Assembly (NCBI GenBank): GCA_965242665.1
Contig: OZ251484.1
Location: forward strand, 434,001-498,000
DNA length: 64,000 bases
Direction: 5' to 3'
DNA from: VXLM01 sp965242665
GTDB taxonomy: Bacteria; Chloroflexota; Dehalococcoidia; Lucifugimonadales; VXLM01
A model generated the notes under the pieces. The model was not told the DNA's origin. It was given only the letters and a program-made list of their open reading frames with translations, and searched no databases. Positions within the stretch are counted from its first letter, which is position 1, and each line of letters starts with the position of its first letter. Made by a program: the position numbers and the translations under genes. This document shows positions 1 to 8,302 of the stretch, in pieces.

Positions 1-519
1 AACCCAAACGTTCTTCCACCGAAACAAGAACCACGAACTCACGTATCCCAACAGCCATGCCATATAGAGCAAGAACAACGTGGACGGAAGCAGGTCGCGG
101 CTGATCCCTCCCGTTGCAGCAACGTCATACCACTCGCGCACCCGCTCCCACACCGGAATCATCCCCGCAAGCGCGCTCCCTCCCTCCACTAGAGTCGCAG
201 TCTGATACGTAGCAACGAGGATCCCGAACAGCAAGCCCCCCACCAAGGGAATAGGCCAGATCAGCCCTCGAACCTTTGCCGCCAGCATAGCCGTCAACGA
301 CGCTAGAAAGATGACACCCATCAGCCCAGGCGTATCCACGAAGTCCGCCTCGCGCACCACCCATGCGGATATTCCCGCCGCCGCGAAAATCAACAAGAAT
401 GTGTCCCACCCCTCCCTTGGCGAAACGCGGCGCAACAATCGCCCCAATTGATCCAACCAATCGGGCGGATTCAAGTCGATGTCGGCTGGGCGCGATACCG
501 TAACGCGGGTGCTGCTCAT
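1..519 (-). CDS. TgpA-like transglutaminase membrane protein (N-terminal part only)
   Basis: Minus-strand frame with an ATG at 519, running off the left edge of the window. The visible 173 residues have a short cytosolic start and about four hydrophobic segments (near residues 40-55, 63-82, 87-107 and 150-168), matching the membrane part that precedes the transglutaminase domain in TgpA-type proteins. The catalytic domain itself is outside the window, so the name rests mainly on context: its ATG overlaps the TGA of the upstream DUF58 gene (ATGA), and MoxR / DUF58 / transglutaminase is a common operon order. The proposed role is in envelope maturation or peptide processing at the membrane; this is a family-level inference. 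Confidence 0.7.
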   Translation of the reverse strand, partial: MSSTRVTVSRPADIDLNPPDWLDQLGRLLRRVSPREGWDTFLLIFAAAGISAWVVREADFVDTPGLMGVIFLASLTAMLAAKVRGLIWPIPLVGGLLFGILVATYQTATLVEGGSALAGMIPVWERVREWYDVAATGGISRDLLPSTLFLLYMAWLLGYVSSWFLFRWKNVWV

Positions 520-1811
520 ACGCCTGCGAATGCCTCCTGACCCGACTCGGCAGTGGCCGGCGCGCCCCTCGCGGCTGCGCCTGCAAGGAGTCTTGCGGGG
601 ATGTTGTCCCCCTGCCGAACTTCGTAGTGCGGAATGCCGCGCGCGAACATCTCTTCCTTGACTGCCTCCGCGTCTCCGATCCCCCCGAATGATTGCCCGT
701 CCAATAAGACCACTGTCGCTCGGACACCCCTTCGCATCAATTCACTCACCCCAATGACCCAGTCCGTCCGCGGAGAGGATGTTACCATGATCAAGGTAGC
801 GTTGTGTCCCCACAGCGGCTCGTAGTCTGCCAACGCCTCGTGAACCGGCGTCTCTCCGCTGGCCTTGGCCAGGGCCAAATACTCCATGATGCGGTCCCCG
901 TGTCCTATCCCCGTCTCCGCGGGCAGAAAATACCGTTTGTCTCCGAACGCAACCAGTCCAACTGGCAAGTCGGCCGCAAGATGCCACTTGGCCAACGAAG
1001 CCGCGGTCGTCACTCCGTATTCGTCCGTGCTCTCCTCCAATTCTCCCGCTTGAACGCTCCGATCCAAGTCGACCAGTATCCACACCTCGCTTGCCCGGCC
1101 TAGATCGAACTCCTTCGACATCAACTTGCCCATCCGAGCCGTACTGTTCCAATGAACCCGGCTGATAGCATCCCCGGGCGCATAGTCTCGCACCGACGCG
1201 GCGTGAGGCGTCACGTTCTGAGAGCGCTGGCGCGTCGAAGAGTCGCCGTGCAATTGTGCGTCCGGAACCTCGAACCCGGGTAGGTCGAACGTCTTCGGGA
1301 ACACCATGACATCCTCGCGTCCTCCAAACTCCCGAGCCTTGCTGAATATTCCAAACACGTCGCGCGTCGCAGACCTGATAGGCCCCAGATGGTATAGTCC
1401 CCGCGTCCGCGCGCGCAGATGCATCGTCCACGACACCGAGCTCCGCCCCGAAACGCTCACCGCAACTCCCCCGCTGTGCCCGGGAATGTCCGTCAAATCG
1501 GTAACTTCCAAAGCATACGTTGGCAGCGCTCCCCGATTCTCAACCGTAATCGACTCCAAGATATCGTCGCCTGCCCGCGCTTGGCGCGGCCGCCCAACCA
1601 CCTCGACTCGCACAGACCGCAGCATCAACAAGACCCACACATAGCTCACGACGATTGTGGCTATCAGAATGTAACTCAGCCGATAGAACAGGTCGAACCC
1701 CGTCGCCATCCCCGTGAAGATGGTAATCGCCAACAGTACCGCTACGAACGCGAACCTGATCGACGGACGCACGCCTAGACGACCCATCAAGTCCCTCACC
1801 GCTTGAACCAT
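516..1811 (-). CDS. DUF58 domain protein
   Basis: 431 residues. Two N-terminal hydrophobic segments (about 19-37 and 45-62) are followed by a soluble region holding the DUF58 signature: YAPGD, then RVHWNSTAR and a KEFD stretch near residues 210-240. A vWA-like fold with WILVDLDRS follows. DUF58 proteins are commonly encoded beside MoxR ATPases and are thought to act with them on envelope or cofactor-loading substrates; no reaction is established. The start overlaps the end of the MoxR gene by 16 bases and the stop overlaps the next ATG, so the three genes appear translationally coupled. An internal ATG at 1787 is an alternative start. Confidence 0.88.
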   Translation of the reverse strand: MVQAVRDLMGRLGVRPSIRFAFVAVLLAITIFTGMATGFDLFYRLSYILIATIVVSYVWVLLMLRSVRVEVVGRPRQARAGDDILESITVENRGALPTYALEVTDLTDIPGHSGGVAVSVSGRSSVSWTMHLRARTRGLYHLGPIRSATRDVFGIFSKAREFGGREDVMVFPKTFDLPGFEVPDAQLHGDSSTRQRSQNVTPHAASVRDYAPGDAISRVHWNSTARMGKLMSKEFDLGRASEVWILVDLDRSVQAGELEESTDEYGVTTAASLAKWHLAADLPVGLVAFGDKRYFLPAETGIGHGDRIMEYLALAKASGETPVHEALADYEPLWGHNATLIMVTSSPRTDWVIGVSELMRRGVRATVVLLDGQSFGGIGDAEAVKEEMFARGIPHYEVRQGDNIPARLLAGAAARGAPATAESGQEAFAGV

Positions 1812-2842
1812 CCAGCCGGCTGTCCCCCAGGAATCGGAGTCTCGTCGAGAACGGACTCTACCACGTCCGCGCTCTGAATCCCCCGCATTCGCCCAGCAGG
1901 CGATACGATGATCCGATGACTCAACATCGGCTTTGCCAACTCTTTCACATCGTCCGGCAGCGCAAAATCTCGCCCTCGCACCAACGCCAAAGCCTGCGCC
2001 CCCCGGAACAGCGCCAGAGACCCTCGCGGAGAACTCCCCAACGCAGCGTCAGGATGCGTCCTCGTCCGGTCCGCCAGCGTCACCACGTACTCCCGTATCA
2101 GGTCGTCCACATACACGCCCCGGACGCTCCGCTGAATTTCGATGATCTCCTCCGCCGAAACCACCTCACTCAACGTATCGATCGGATGCGCCTGCTCCTG
2201 ACGGTTCACGATCGCCAACTCCTCCTCGATAGAAGGATACCCTAACGTAATCGTCGCCAAGAATCGATCGAGCTGGGCCTCGGGCAACGGAAACGTCCCC
2301 TCGTACTCGATCGGGTTCTGCGTCGCCATCACTGTGAACGGCGCAGGAAGGGGATGGGTCACTCCTTCCACCGTTACTTGCTGCTCGTCCATCGACTCCA
2401 AGAGCGCCGACTGCGTCTTCGGCGTCGCACGATTGATCTCGTCCGCCAATACCAATTGCGACAGAATCGGCCCAGCCTTGAACTCGAACTCCCCGGACTG
2501 CTGATTGTAGATCGACACCCCAGTGATGTCACTCGGAAGAAGGTCTGGCGTGAACTGTATCCTCCGAAACGTGCACCCCGTCGAACGAGCCAAACTCCGA
2601 GCCAACATCGTCTTCCCGACCCCGGGCACGTCCTCTATCAACGCATGGCCCTGACAAAGCAGCGTCACCACAGCCAACTCCACTGCGCTGTCTTTGCCAA
2701 TGATGACCTTCTTGATGTTCTCGACGATACTCAGCGCGGCCTCGCGCACCCTGTCAATGTCCTCCAATTGAACCTCCTTGCAGTGGACCCGCCTGCCCTC
2801 GAATGCCCGTTGCCTCGGGCGACCATCCGCATGGCTTGCCAT
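1796..2842 (-). CDS. MoxR family AAA+ ATPase
   Basis: 348 residues with a clear AAA+ core: Walker A GVGKTML near residue 78, Walker B LVLADEINRATPKTQSALL, then sensor MATQNPIEYEGTFPLPEAQ. These are typical of MoxR ATPases, which act as chaperone-like motors with DUF58/vWA partners. First gene of the MoxR / DUF58 / transglutaminase operon. The start is uncertain: a TATAAT box overlaps the first ATG (about 2840-2845), so that ATG may not be transcribed. A TTG at 2767, just after AAGGAGG, would give a product beginning LEDIDRVREA, closer to the usual MoxR N-terminus. Confidence 0.93.
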   Translation of the reverse strand: MASHADGRPRQRAFEGRRVHCKEVQLEDIDRVREAALSIVENIKKVIIGKDSAVELAVVTLLCQGHALIEDVPGVGKTMLARSLARSTGCTFRRIQFTPDLLPSDITGVSIYNQQSGEFEFKAGPILSQLVLADEINRATPKTQSALLESMDEQQVTVEGVTHPLPAPFTVMATQNPIEYEGTFPLPEAQLDRFLATITLGYPSIEEELAIVNRQEQAHPIDTLSEVVSAEEIIEIQRSVRGVYVDDLIREYVVTLADRTRTHPDAALGSSPRGSLALFRGAQALALVRGRDFALPDDVKELAKPMLSHRIIVSPAGRMRGIQSADVVESVLDETPIPGGQPAGWFKR

Positions 2843-2960
2843 TATAACGACAACCGACCCGAAATAGTTAGCTGCACTTTCCTCACTGAGTATTCTGCGT
2901 CTATACCGTGTCTCCTAAAACCAGTCGACGAACCATCAGACTCCTCTGCCTACCCCCATG

Positions 2961-3845
2961 TCACGGGAAGAACACCGACTCTGCCGTCCTGAACAAGATA
3001 TACTCCATGTCTTCCGCGCTCAGGAAATCCCTGCTTTCCAAGATCACTTCGAGCGACGCCGCAAACTCCTCATCAGGACACGCCATCGGAATCGGACCTC
3101 CCATGTCCGTCTCCCACATGCAGCGATCAGGCCCAAAGCTTTCGATGACCCGCCGAAGCAGCGCAGGCAACTCGCCGTACCCGGCCCCATCTCTCCTCCA
3201 TGCGTGGAATGGACCCAACTTCACCATCACCGACTTGCGCCTTGCCAGATCGCACAACGCCGCAATGTGTTCGCCCGGCGCCCTCCCGTCGGCCCCTCGA
3301 ACCCCGCCCAAATGGTCGATCAACACCCGGGTCTCGGGAAACCGGTCGCACATCCGTCCGATCTCTGGCAAGTCGAGCGGCCCCGCCAAGAAGCTCAACG
3401 CCAGTCCATGCGCCGCCGCCGTTGCGAACATCGCATCGTAACCCGGATGATCGAGCCATCTCGCCCCTCCAGCGCCCCCGCCTGCGCTCCGGCCGCGAAT
3501 GCGAAACGCCCGAATCCCCCGCTCAGAAAGCGCCGCCATCGTCCGACCTGGCTCGGGCAGCCGCACGTCCGCCAGAGCCGGTACTACCCCCGTTCCCACG
3601 TACCGATCCCCCTCCGTGATGCAGTCCACAATGTATCGATGATCCAACCCGTACCACGTCGGCTGAACCAAATTCGCCCTCACTCGACCGTACCGCCGCC
3701 CAGAACGCGCGTGATCCTCCGGAGTCATCGACCGACTCCACAGATCGGACAAGGCAAAGCCAGCCGCCAACGGATACGTCGACGTGTCCGCCGAATGCAC
3801 ATGGATATGCGCGTCCACAAGCCTGTCTCGCACGTCGATGCTCAT
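2961..3845 (-). CDS. Amidohydrolase family 2 (metal-dependent TIM-barrel hydrolase)
   Basis: 294 residues, starting MSIDVRDRLVDAHIHVHS. The early HxH motif and the later LIDHLGGVRG and MWETDMGG segments fit the amidohydrolase-related family (PF04909) that includes decarboxylases and lactonases such as ACMSD-like and dicarboxylic lactone hydrolases. The usual GSD/P near the C-terminus is replaced by ETDMGG, still supplying an Asp. Substrate unknown. It lies alone on the minus strand between the MoxR operon and a sugar-isomerase-like gene of the same direction, so the two may serve one catabolic route. Confidence 0.85.
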   Translation of the reverse strand: MSIDVRDRLVDAHIHVHSADTSTYPLAAGFALSDLWSRSMTPEDHARSGRRYGRVRANLVQPTWYGLDHRYIVDCITEGDRYVGTGVVPALADVRLPEPGRTMAALSERGIRAFRIRGRSAGGGAGGARWLDHPGYDAMFATAAAHGLALSFLAGPLDLPEIGRMCDRFPETRVLIDHLGGVRGADGRAPGEHIAALCDLARRKSVMVKLGPFHAWRRDGAGYGELPALLRRVIESFGPDRCMWETDMGGPIPMACPDEEFAASLEVILESRDFLSAEDMEYILFRTAESVFFP

Positions 3846-4036
3846 TCCAGATCGCTCCCGTGCAACCGCGCGGTTGTCCTCGGACTAGAGCGCTCGTTCC
3901 CAAGATCCTTGCTCCGAGATGCTATTCGACTCCGCGTCAACCCTGTCAAACCGCGCAACCAAACGGTTCCGCTTGATCTATCGGCATGGATTGCCGCCGC
4001 ATAGTAACCCGCTTTCTGTCTCCCGAACGACCCGGA

Positions 4037-4903
4037 TCACTGCCCCGCGCCTTCGACAAACCGATCCACGAACCCCTGCGGAAAGTTCGCCACCTTGTCG
4101 AGCACGTACTCCGGAGCGACGTCTCCGCGATTTCCTGGCGGGTACGCTGCCTCGAACATGTAGTATCCCCCGTATTCGATGTCCTTGAACGCGTCGAACA
4201 CTCCCGCCCACGCGACATCCCCGTCCAACGGGGAAAAGTGGTCGCTGCCAACCCAATCGTGCAGATGCAGATGAAAGAGACGACGTCCGCACTGCGCCAT
4301 CGTCTCTCGGGCCCGCTCCACCTTGATGAACGGGTTCACATCGTCCTCGTCCCGTGTATGCCCGATGTCCACCACCATCCCAAACCGATCCGAACCGACC
4401 TTGTCCACGAACGCCGTGTAGTCTGCCAAGTCTCGTCCGTTCTCGATCGTCAACTTGATCGACGTGCCCCCCAGACGGTCCAACATCTCATGGATGCTCT
4501 TCTCCGACTGCTCCTCCGGCTGGAAGTGGCATACCATCACCCCTGCCCCCAACTCCTCGGAGTTCTTGGCCGCCGCAATCCCCTGCTCCACCGCCTTCCG
4601 ACGGTTGTCCTCGTCGTCCGAATTGAACAGGAAGCCCGGGCAGTGCGTCGAAACGATGGCTATCCCGCTGCGCTCGCACTCCGCCCGCAGCCATGACGTA
4701 TACTTCGAGTCCGTGATGTCCAAATGGCCGGGATTGCCCAACCCGCAGACCTCGATATGCCGAATGCCTCGCTCTGCGATCATGGCAATGTCCCTCGCCT
4801 CCAGCAGCCGATTGCGCTCGAACACGATCGTCGACGTGCCCAGCCGCTCCGATATATCGCCCACCGACCAACGATGCGCCGTCTTTCCGTTGCCCTCGGT
4901 CAT
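4037..4903 (-). CDS. Sugar phosphate isomerase/epimerase-like TIM-barrel protein
   Basis: 288 residues of the xylose-isomerase-like/AP endonuclease 2 family. Metal-ligand positions are visible in order: TIENG (Glu), VVDIGHTRDE (Asp and His), LHLHDWVGSDH (His) and MFEAAY (Glu). Such enzymes isomerise or epimerise sugars and cyclitols, but the substrate cannot be read from sequence. The start ATG has GGGAGA about 10 bases upstream and a TTGACA box further up. The neighbouring amidohydrolases suggest a small catabolic cluster; that is an inference. Confidence 0.85.
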   Translation of the reverse strand: MTEGNGKTAHRWSVGDISERLGTSTIVFERNRLLEARDIAMIAERGIRHIEVCGLGNPGHLDITDSKYTSWLRAECERSGIAIVSTHCPGFLFNSDDEDNRRKAVEQGIAAAKNSEELGAGVMVCHFQPEEQSEKSIHEMLDRLGGTSIKLTIENGRDLADYTAFVDKVGSDRFGMVVDIGHTRDEDDVNPFIKVERARETMAQCGRRLFHLHLHDWVGSDHFSPLDGDVAWAGVFDAFKDIEYGGYYMFEAAYPPGNRGDVAPEYVLDKVANFPQGFVDRFVEGAGQ

Positions 4904-4956
4904 GTTTCATTCTCCCATCTGCAATTTCTGCGCTCCCGTGCTGATGCGCCGCAAGT

Positions 4957-4985
4957 ACAGTACTTCCCTCGCATCCCATTGTCAA
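4957..4985 (-). promoter_or_regulatory. Candidate sigma70-type promoter for the sugar-isomerase-like gene
   Basis: On the minus strand a perfect TTGACA (4985-4980) is followed after 17 bases by TACTGT (4962-4957), a weak -10. It sits about 55 bases upstream of the ATG at 4903. The rest of the 4904-5256 intergenic stretch shows no gene. Confidence 0.4.
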
Positions 4986-5256
4986 CGTGAGACGACCGAC
5001 GCCCTACCCAAATCCATGACCGTTAGCCGTCCGTCAATCTATCCGCGTCTACATTATGCTCTCCGAGGGGCGTCGAGGCCCCCCGCTCCCCCGAAGACCT
5101 GACAAAGACTCAGCGTTGACAACGGTCGCACCCCCCGCATACCATAGAAGCAACCTCCCTGCGCTGTCGAGGGCATCGGAAGGCGCGGCCCGCCTCCACT
5201 GAGACGCCGGAGCCATTGCCCGACATCCGCGGCGCGTGGATTTCACGCCTTCCCCA

Positions 5257-6096
5257 ATGATCGTCGACTTCCACACCCACATCTACCCGCCATGGCTCCG
5301 GGCGAGCCGCGAGGAGTACCGGGTGCGCGATGCCACCTTCGGCGATCTGTTCTCCAACCCCAACGCCCGCATGGCGACCGCAGAGCGCCTCGTCCGCCGC
5401 ATGGATGAAGACGGCGTGGACGTATCCATCGTCATGGGCATCGGGTGGACGGATATCTCCCTCGCCCGCAAAGCGAACGATTACATCATCGAGTCCGTCA
5501 ACCACTACCCTGACCGTCTCGTCGGGTTCGCATCCGTCAATCCCGCCTGGGGCGCGGATGCGGTACGGGAAGCAGAACGCTGCGCCACAGCTGGACTGCG
5601 AGGCATTGGCGAACTTCATCCCCACACCCAAGGATTCGACCTCGGAGACCTCCACGCCATGTCTCCTCTCATGAGCGTCGCGCGCTACCACGGGCTGATC
5701 GTCACTACCCACTCCTCGGAGCCAGTCGGACATTCTTACCCGGGCAAGGGCTCGACTTGGCCGAACGTCCTATGGCGTTTCATCCAAAACTTCCCGGACG
5801 TCACGATAGTCTGCGCCCACTGGGGCGGCGGCCTCCCGTTCTACGCGCTCATGCCGGAAGTGCGCGGTGGGTTAGGCCGCGCTCACTTCGACACGGCCGC
5901 AACCACGCTGTTGTACGAAGAGCAGATGTTTGCGTCCGTAGAGTCCATTCTCGGCCCCGACCGCATCCTCATGGGCAGCGACTATCCCACCATCCGCGCG
6001 CGCGCCGTGATTCGACAAGTGGAATCCACCGATTTGCCAACTGCGTCCAAGAAGATGATCTTGGGAGGGAACGCCGCGCGCCTCCTGGGAATTTGA
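5257..6096 (+). CDS. Amidohydrolase family 2 (ACMSD-like) protein
   Basis: 279 residues from the ATG at 5257 (MIVDFHTHIYPPW); a GTG at 5236 would add seven residues. The HTH metal motif is at the very N-terminus. VCAHWGGGLPFY supplies a further His, and ILMGSDYPTIRA near the C-terminus supplies the conserved Asp. This is the PF04909 pattern of metal-dependent decarboxylases/hydrolases acting on small carboxylates. It is diverged from the minus-strand amidohydrolase at 2961-3845 (different flanking motifs), so this is not a recent duplication. Substrate unknown. Confidence 0.88.
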   Translation: MIVDFHTHIYPPWLRASREEYRVRDATFGDLFSNPNARMATAERLVRRMDEDGVDVSIVMGIGWTDISLARKANDYIIESVNHYPDRLVGFASVNPAWGADAVREAERCATAGLRGIGELHPHTQGFDLGDLHAMSPLMSVARYHGLIVTTHSSEPVGHSYPGKGSTWPNVLWRFIQNFPDVTIVCAHWGGGLPFYALMPEVRGGLGRAHFDTAATTLLYEEQMFASVESILGPDRILMGSDYPTIRARAVIRQVESTDLPTASKKMILGGNAARLLGI

Positions 6097-6193
6097 TGTC
6101 TACCCGCGGGCCGATCTCATCGAGCGTTCCAGCAGCTGCCTTTCCCTTCCGAGCTCCTCCGGTTACTCCATTCACTCATTGGCCCGCCTGCGG

Positions 6194-7006
6194 TCATGGC
6201 CTCGGTAGAATGCCTTTGGTCATTGCCCAGTCAGGATAGTAGTTATAGAGAGTCTCTCCTGGACGCGGACTGCCCAAGGTCTGCGGCGGCACCATGAACG
6301 GCCCTGGCCTCCCGTCCACGGTCATGAAAGCGTAGCGCAGTCCTATGGATCGCAGCGTTCGGGCCGACGGCACGTTGAACGTTCCTACGGTCGCAAACGG
6401 CACCTTGCCGTTCTGGAGTATCCAATTGGCCGCCGCGCTCACCACGGCCCGTCCCAGTCCTCGGCCTTGCGCTTGTGGATGAGTCTCCATGCCGATCTCC
6501 CATACGGGGCCGCCCCGGTCGACGACCGTTGCCAAAGCGCTCAACTCGCCGTCCTCGTACACGGCGAAGCCGGCCGGCGCATCCCGCTGACAGTGCCAAA
6601 AGATGTCGTAGTCCACCGCTCCCAACTCCTCCTCGCGGACTCGCCGAACTCGAACATCGTCGTTCGCCTTCACGGTATCCGCATCGCCGAATAGGAAGAA
6701 GGTGGGGCCCCAAATCGTGATCCCCAAGGGAAGAGTCACGCGTGCCAGCTCGTACACTCCAAACGGCGAAAAGAGTTGGTCTGCGTGCAGGCCATCCACG
6801 ATTGGACGCACTGCGTCGCAAAGGTCGGGTCTCGCCGCCAACGCGCTTCCGTCCCCTGATCGAATGACGACAAGCGGATGACCGACCTCCCGCTCCCGGG
6901 TGAACACAGGAATCGGGTGATGTCTCAATGCAGACATTGGGACACCGGTGAATTGCTCGGTCCATTCGGTGACCTTCTTCCCCAAGCCGTCGCCAATCAT
7001 ATCCAT
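6194..7006 (-). CDS. GNAT family N-acetyltransferase
   Basis: 270 residues. The C-terminal half carries the GNAT acetyl-CoA loop (AQGRGLGRAVVSAAANWIL) followed by TVGTFNVPSARTLRSIGLR, typical of motif A and motif B. The N-terminal half is a less recognisable extension found in larger GNAT proteins. The start was set at 7006 because AAGGAG lies 8 bases upstream; the ATG at 7024 overlaps that site. Acceptor unknown. It converges with the amidohydrolase on the left and is preceded by an AT-rich region. Confidence 0.85.
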   Translation of the reverse strand: MDMIGDGLGKKVTEWTEQFTGVPMSALRHHPIPVFTREREVGHPLVVIRSGDGSALAARPDLCDAVRPIVDGLHADQLFSPFGVYELARVTLPLGITIWGPTFFLFGDADTVKANDDVRVRRVREEELGAVDYDIFWHCQRDAPAGFAVYEDGELSALATVVDRGGPVWEIGMETHPQAQGRGLGRAVVSAAANWILQNGKVPFATVGTFNVPSARTLRSIGLRYAFMTVDGRPGPFMVPPQTLGSPRPGETLYNYYPDWAMTKGILPRP

Positions 7007-7511
7007 GGGCTGCACTCCTTCCATATTGCATCAATAGAGTGTGTCAAATGTTCGGAACTTATGTATCGGATATTAAATAGAAAATAGCTAGAAACGTTCG
7101 GGATTTTGCCTTGACGAAGGAATGATATATCCAAGTATAGTTGACTCTACCGAACATGATGAACTTGAAGACACTGGAAGCGCGAATGTTCCTGCCGATT
7201 ACTCTCCGAGAGAACGAACATATTTTCTCTCAATTCCGTGTATTTATTGGGCGCTGCGCTGTTGGAGACCGCCGGTTTCTTCGAGAGAAGCATAGCGCGT
7301 TCGCCAAGGTATTGCATCCCGAACCTTCGAAGGCGCATGTCACGCCAGTTTCGCGCGAGCGTTGCCGCACCAGACTGACCTGCGACCGTCCGCGCTCGAG
7401 TCCGGGCGCATCTATGACAAGGGTTCGGATGCGGAGTACCGCGCATCCGAGAATCGACCGACGTCGTTCCTAGCGTTTGCCCAAACGAAATACTATCACG
7501 GAGGTTCCTCT
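7007..7511. other. Intergenic region without a convincing gene
   Basis: About 500 bases. 7030-7150 is noticeably AT-rich and promoter-like. A 110-codon open frame (7141-7473) is rich in Arg/Ser in its second half and has no recognisable motif or good ribosome site; I do not call it a gene. GGAGG at 7500-7504 belongs to the next gene. Confidence 0.5.
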
Positions 7512-7952
7512 ATGGTAACTGCAACAATCCAATCCGCACCCCAGGCCGCCCCCCAGGTCGAGACACGACCTCCCGCAGGAATTTGCGGACGCTGCGGAGC
7601 TCGAATGCTCATGGGCTACGACGAGCCCCAGTGTCTACTATGCGGCAACACAGACTACAGCAACACTCGAGAGTTCTCCAGCAACCGACAAAACTTGCTG
7701 AGCAGGGCCACCCTGCACGTCGTCCGATACGCCGGTAATTCCCCCACTCTGACCGAAACGTCGATCCACTCCGAGGTAGTGCGCAGAGGGAACCGCGCAC
7801 GCCACGACTTTCCGTGTCCGTTCTGCTCGCAGGAAATGGAGGAAGTGTCTCTGTCAGGCAAGCGCCCGGATGCGAAAGAGCAGCGATTCAAATGCGGGTA
7901 TGATCACCGTGTCTCGATCAGAGAGCGCAACGGAATGTACGTCTGGGACTAG
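7512..7952 (+). CDS. Small double zinc-ribbon protein
   Basis: 146 residues from the ATG at 7512, which has GGAGG seven bases upstream; the longer open frame back to 7362 lacks this support. Two metal-binding modules are visible: CGRCGARM...CLLCG near residues 26-50 and CPFC...C (FKCGYDH) near the C-terminus. The linker between them is polar. Such proteins usually bind zinc for nucleic-acid or protein contacts, but no function can be assigned. It stands alone on the plus strand. Confidence 0.7.
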   Translation: MVTATIQSAPQAAPQVETRPPAGICGRCGARMLMGYDEPQCLLCGNTDYSNTREFSSNRQNLLSRATLHVVRYAGNSPTLTETSIHSEVVRRGNRARHDFPCPFCSQEMEEVSLSGKRPDAKEQRFKCGYDHRVSIRERNGMYVWD

Positions 7953-8058
7953 CCGCGGCCCGATCGCCAGCGACCGACGAAACTCAATGAGCGCCCGGCA
8001 CGTCATCCGATACGGCGGCGGTTTCCTCGCTTCGCCCGAAAGGTCGATCTACTCAGTT

Positions 8059-8253
8059 CCGTTTACTTTTGCGACATGACGGATGGGGGACGGCGACTCT
8101 CAAAGCGGTGCGTCTAATCACACAACGGGAGATTCCCGCCTACGCGGGAATGACGGGGGAGGGTGTGCGAGAATGACGAGACCCAGGGGGAATGACGGAG
8201 AGTCCAACCACTTGCTGCGGCCCGGGCGCAATCCATGCCGCAAAGGTAAACGG
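8059..8253. mobile_element. MITE-like element with 15-base inverted ends
   Basis: The left end CCGTTTACTTTTGCG (8059-8073) is the inverse of CGCAAAGGTAAACGG (8239-8253), with one mismatch. The roughly 195-base interior has no gene and includes a palindromic repeat at 8132-8155. The right half recurs at about 50440-50528, where its terminal 15-mer is a perfect inverse match to the left end here. Size, ends and recurrence fit a non-autonomous miniature element; no target-site duplication was established. Confidence 0.5.
8132..8155. repeat. Palindromic repeat, family ATTCCCGC...GCGGGAAT
   Basis: A perfect 10-base-arm palindrome followed by GACG. The same unit recurs in this window at 11150, 28286, 59283 and 60511, and as split halves beside the IS copies (49394/50440, 51156, 58120). 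It lies inside the MITE-like element. Confidence 0.75.
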
Positions 8254-8302
8254 AGCCGTCCATGGAAGACGCGGTACGATAGGGGCGCTGGTGTAGTATG
8301 AT

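Noticed and set aside
2958..4004. A 348-residue plus-strand open frame
   Set aside because: Antisense to the amidohydrolase gene, very Arg/Pro-rich, no motif; treated as a shadow.
7141..7473. A 110-residue open frame in the 7.0-7.5 kb gap
   Set aside because: No ribosome site, no motif, compositionally odd C-terminal half; overlaps the region upstream of the zinc-ribbon gene.
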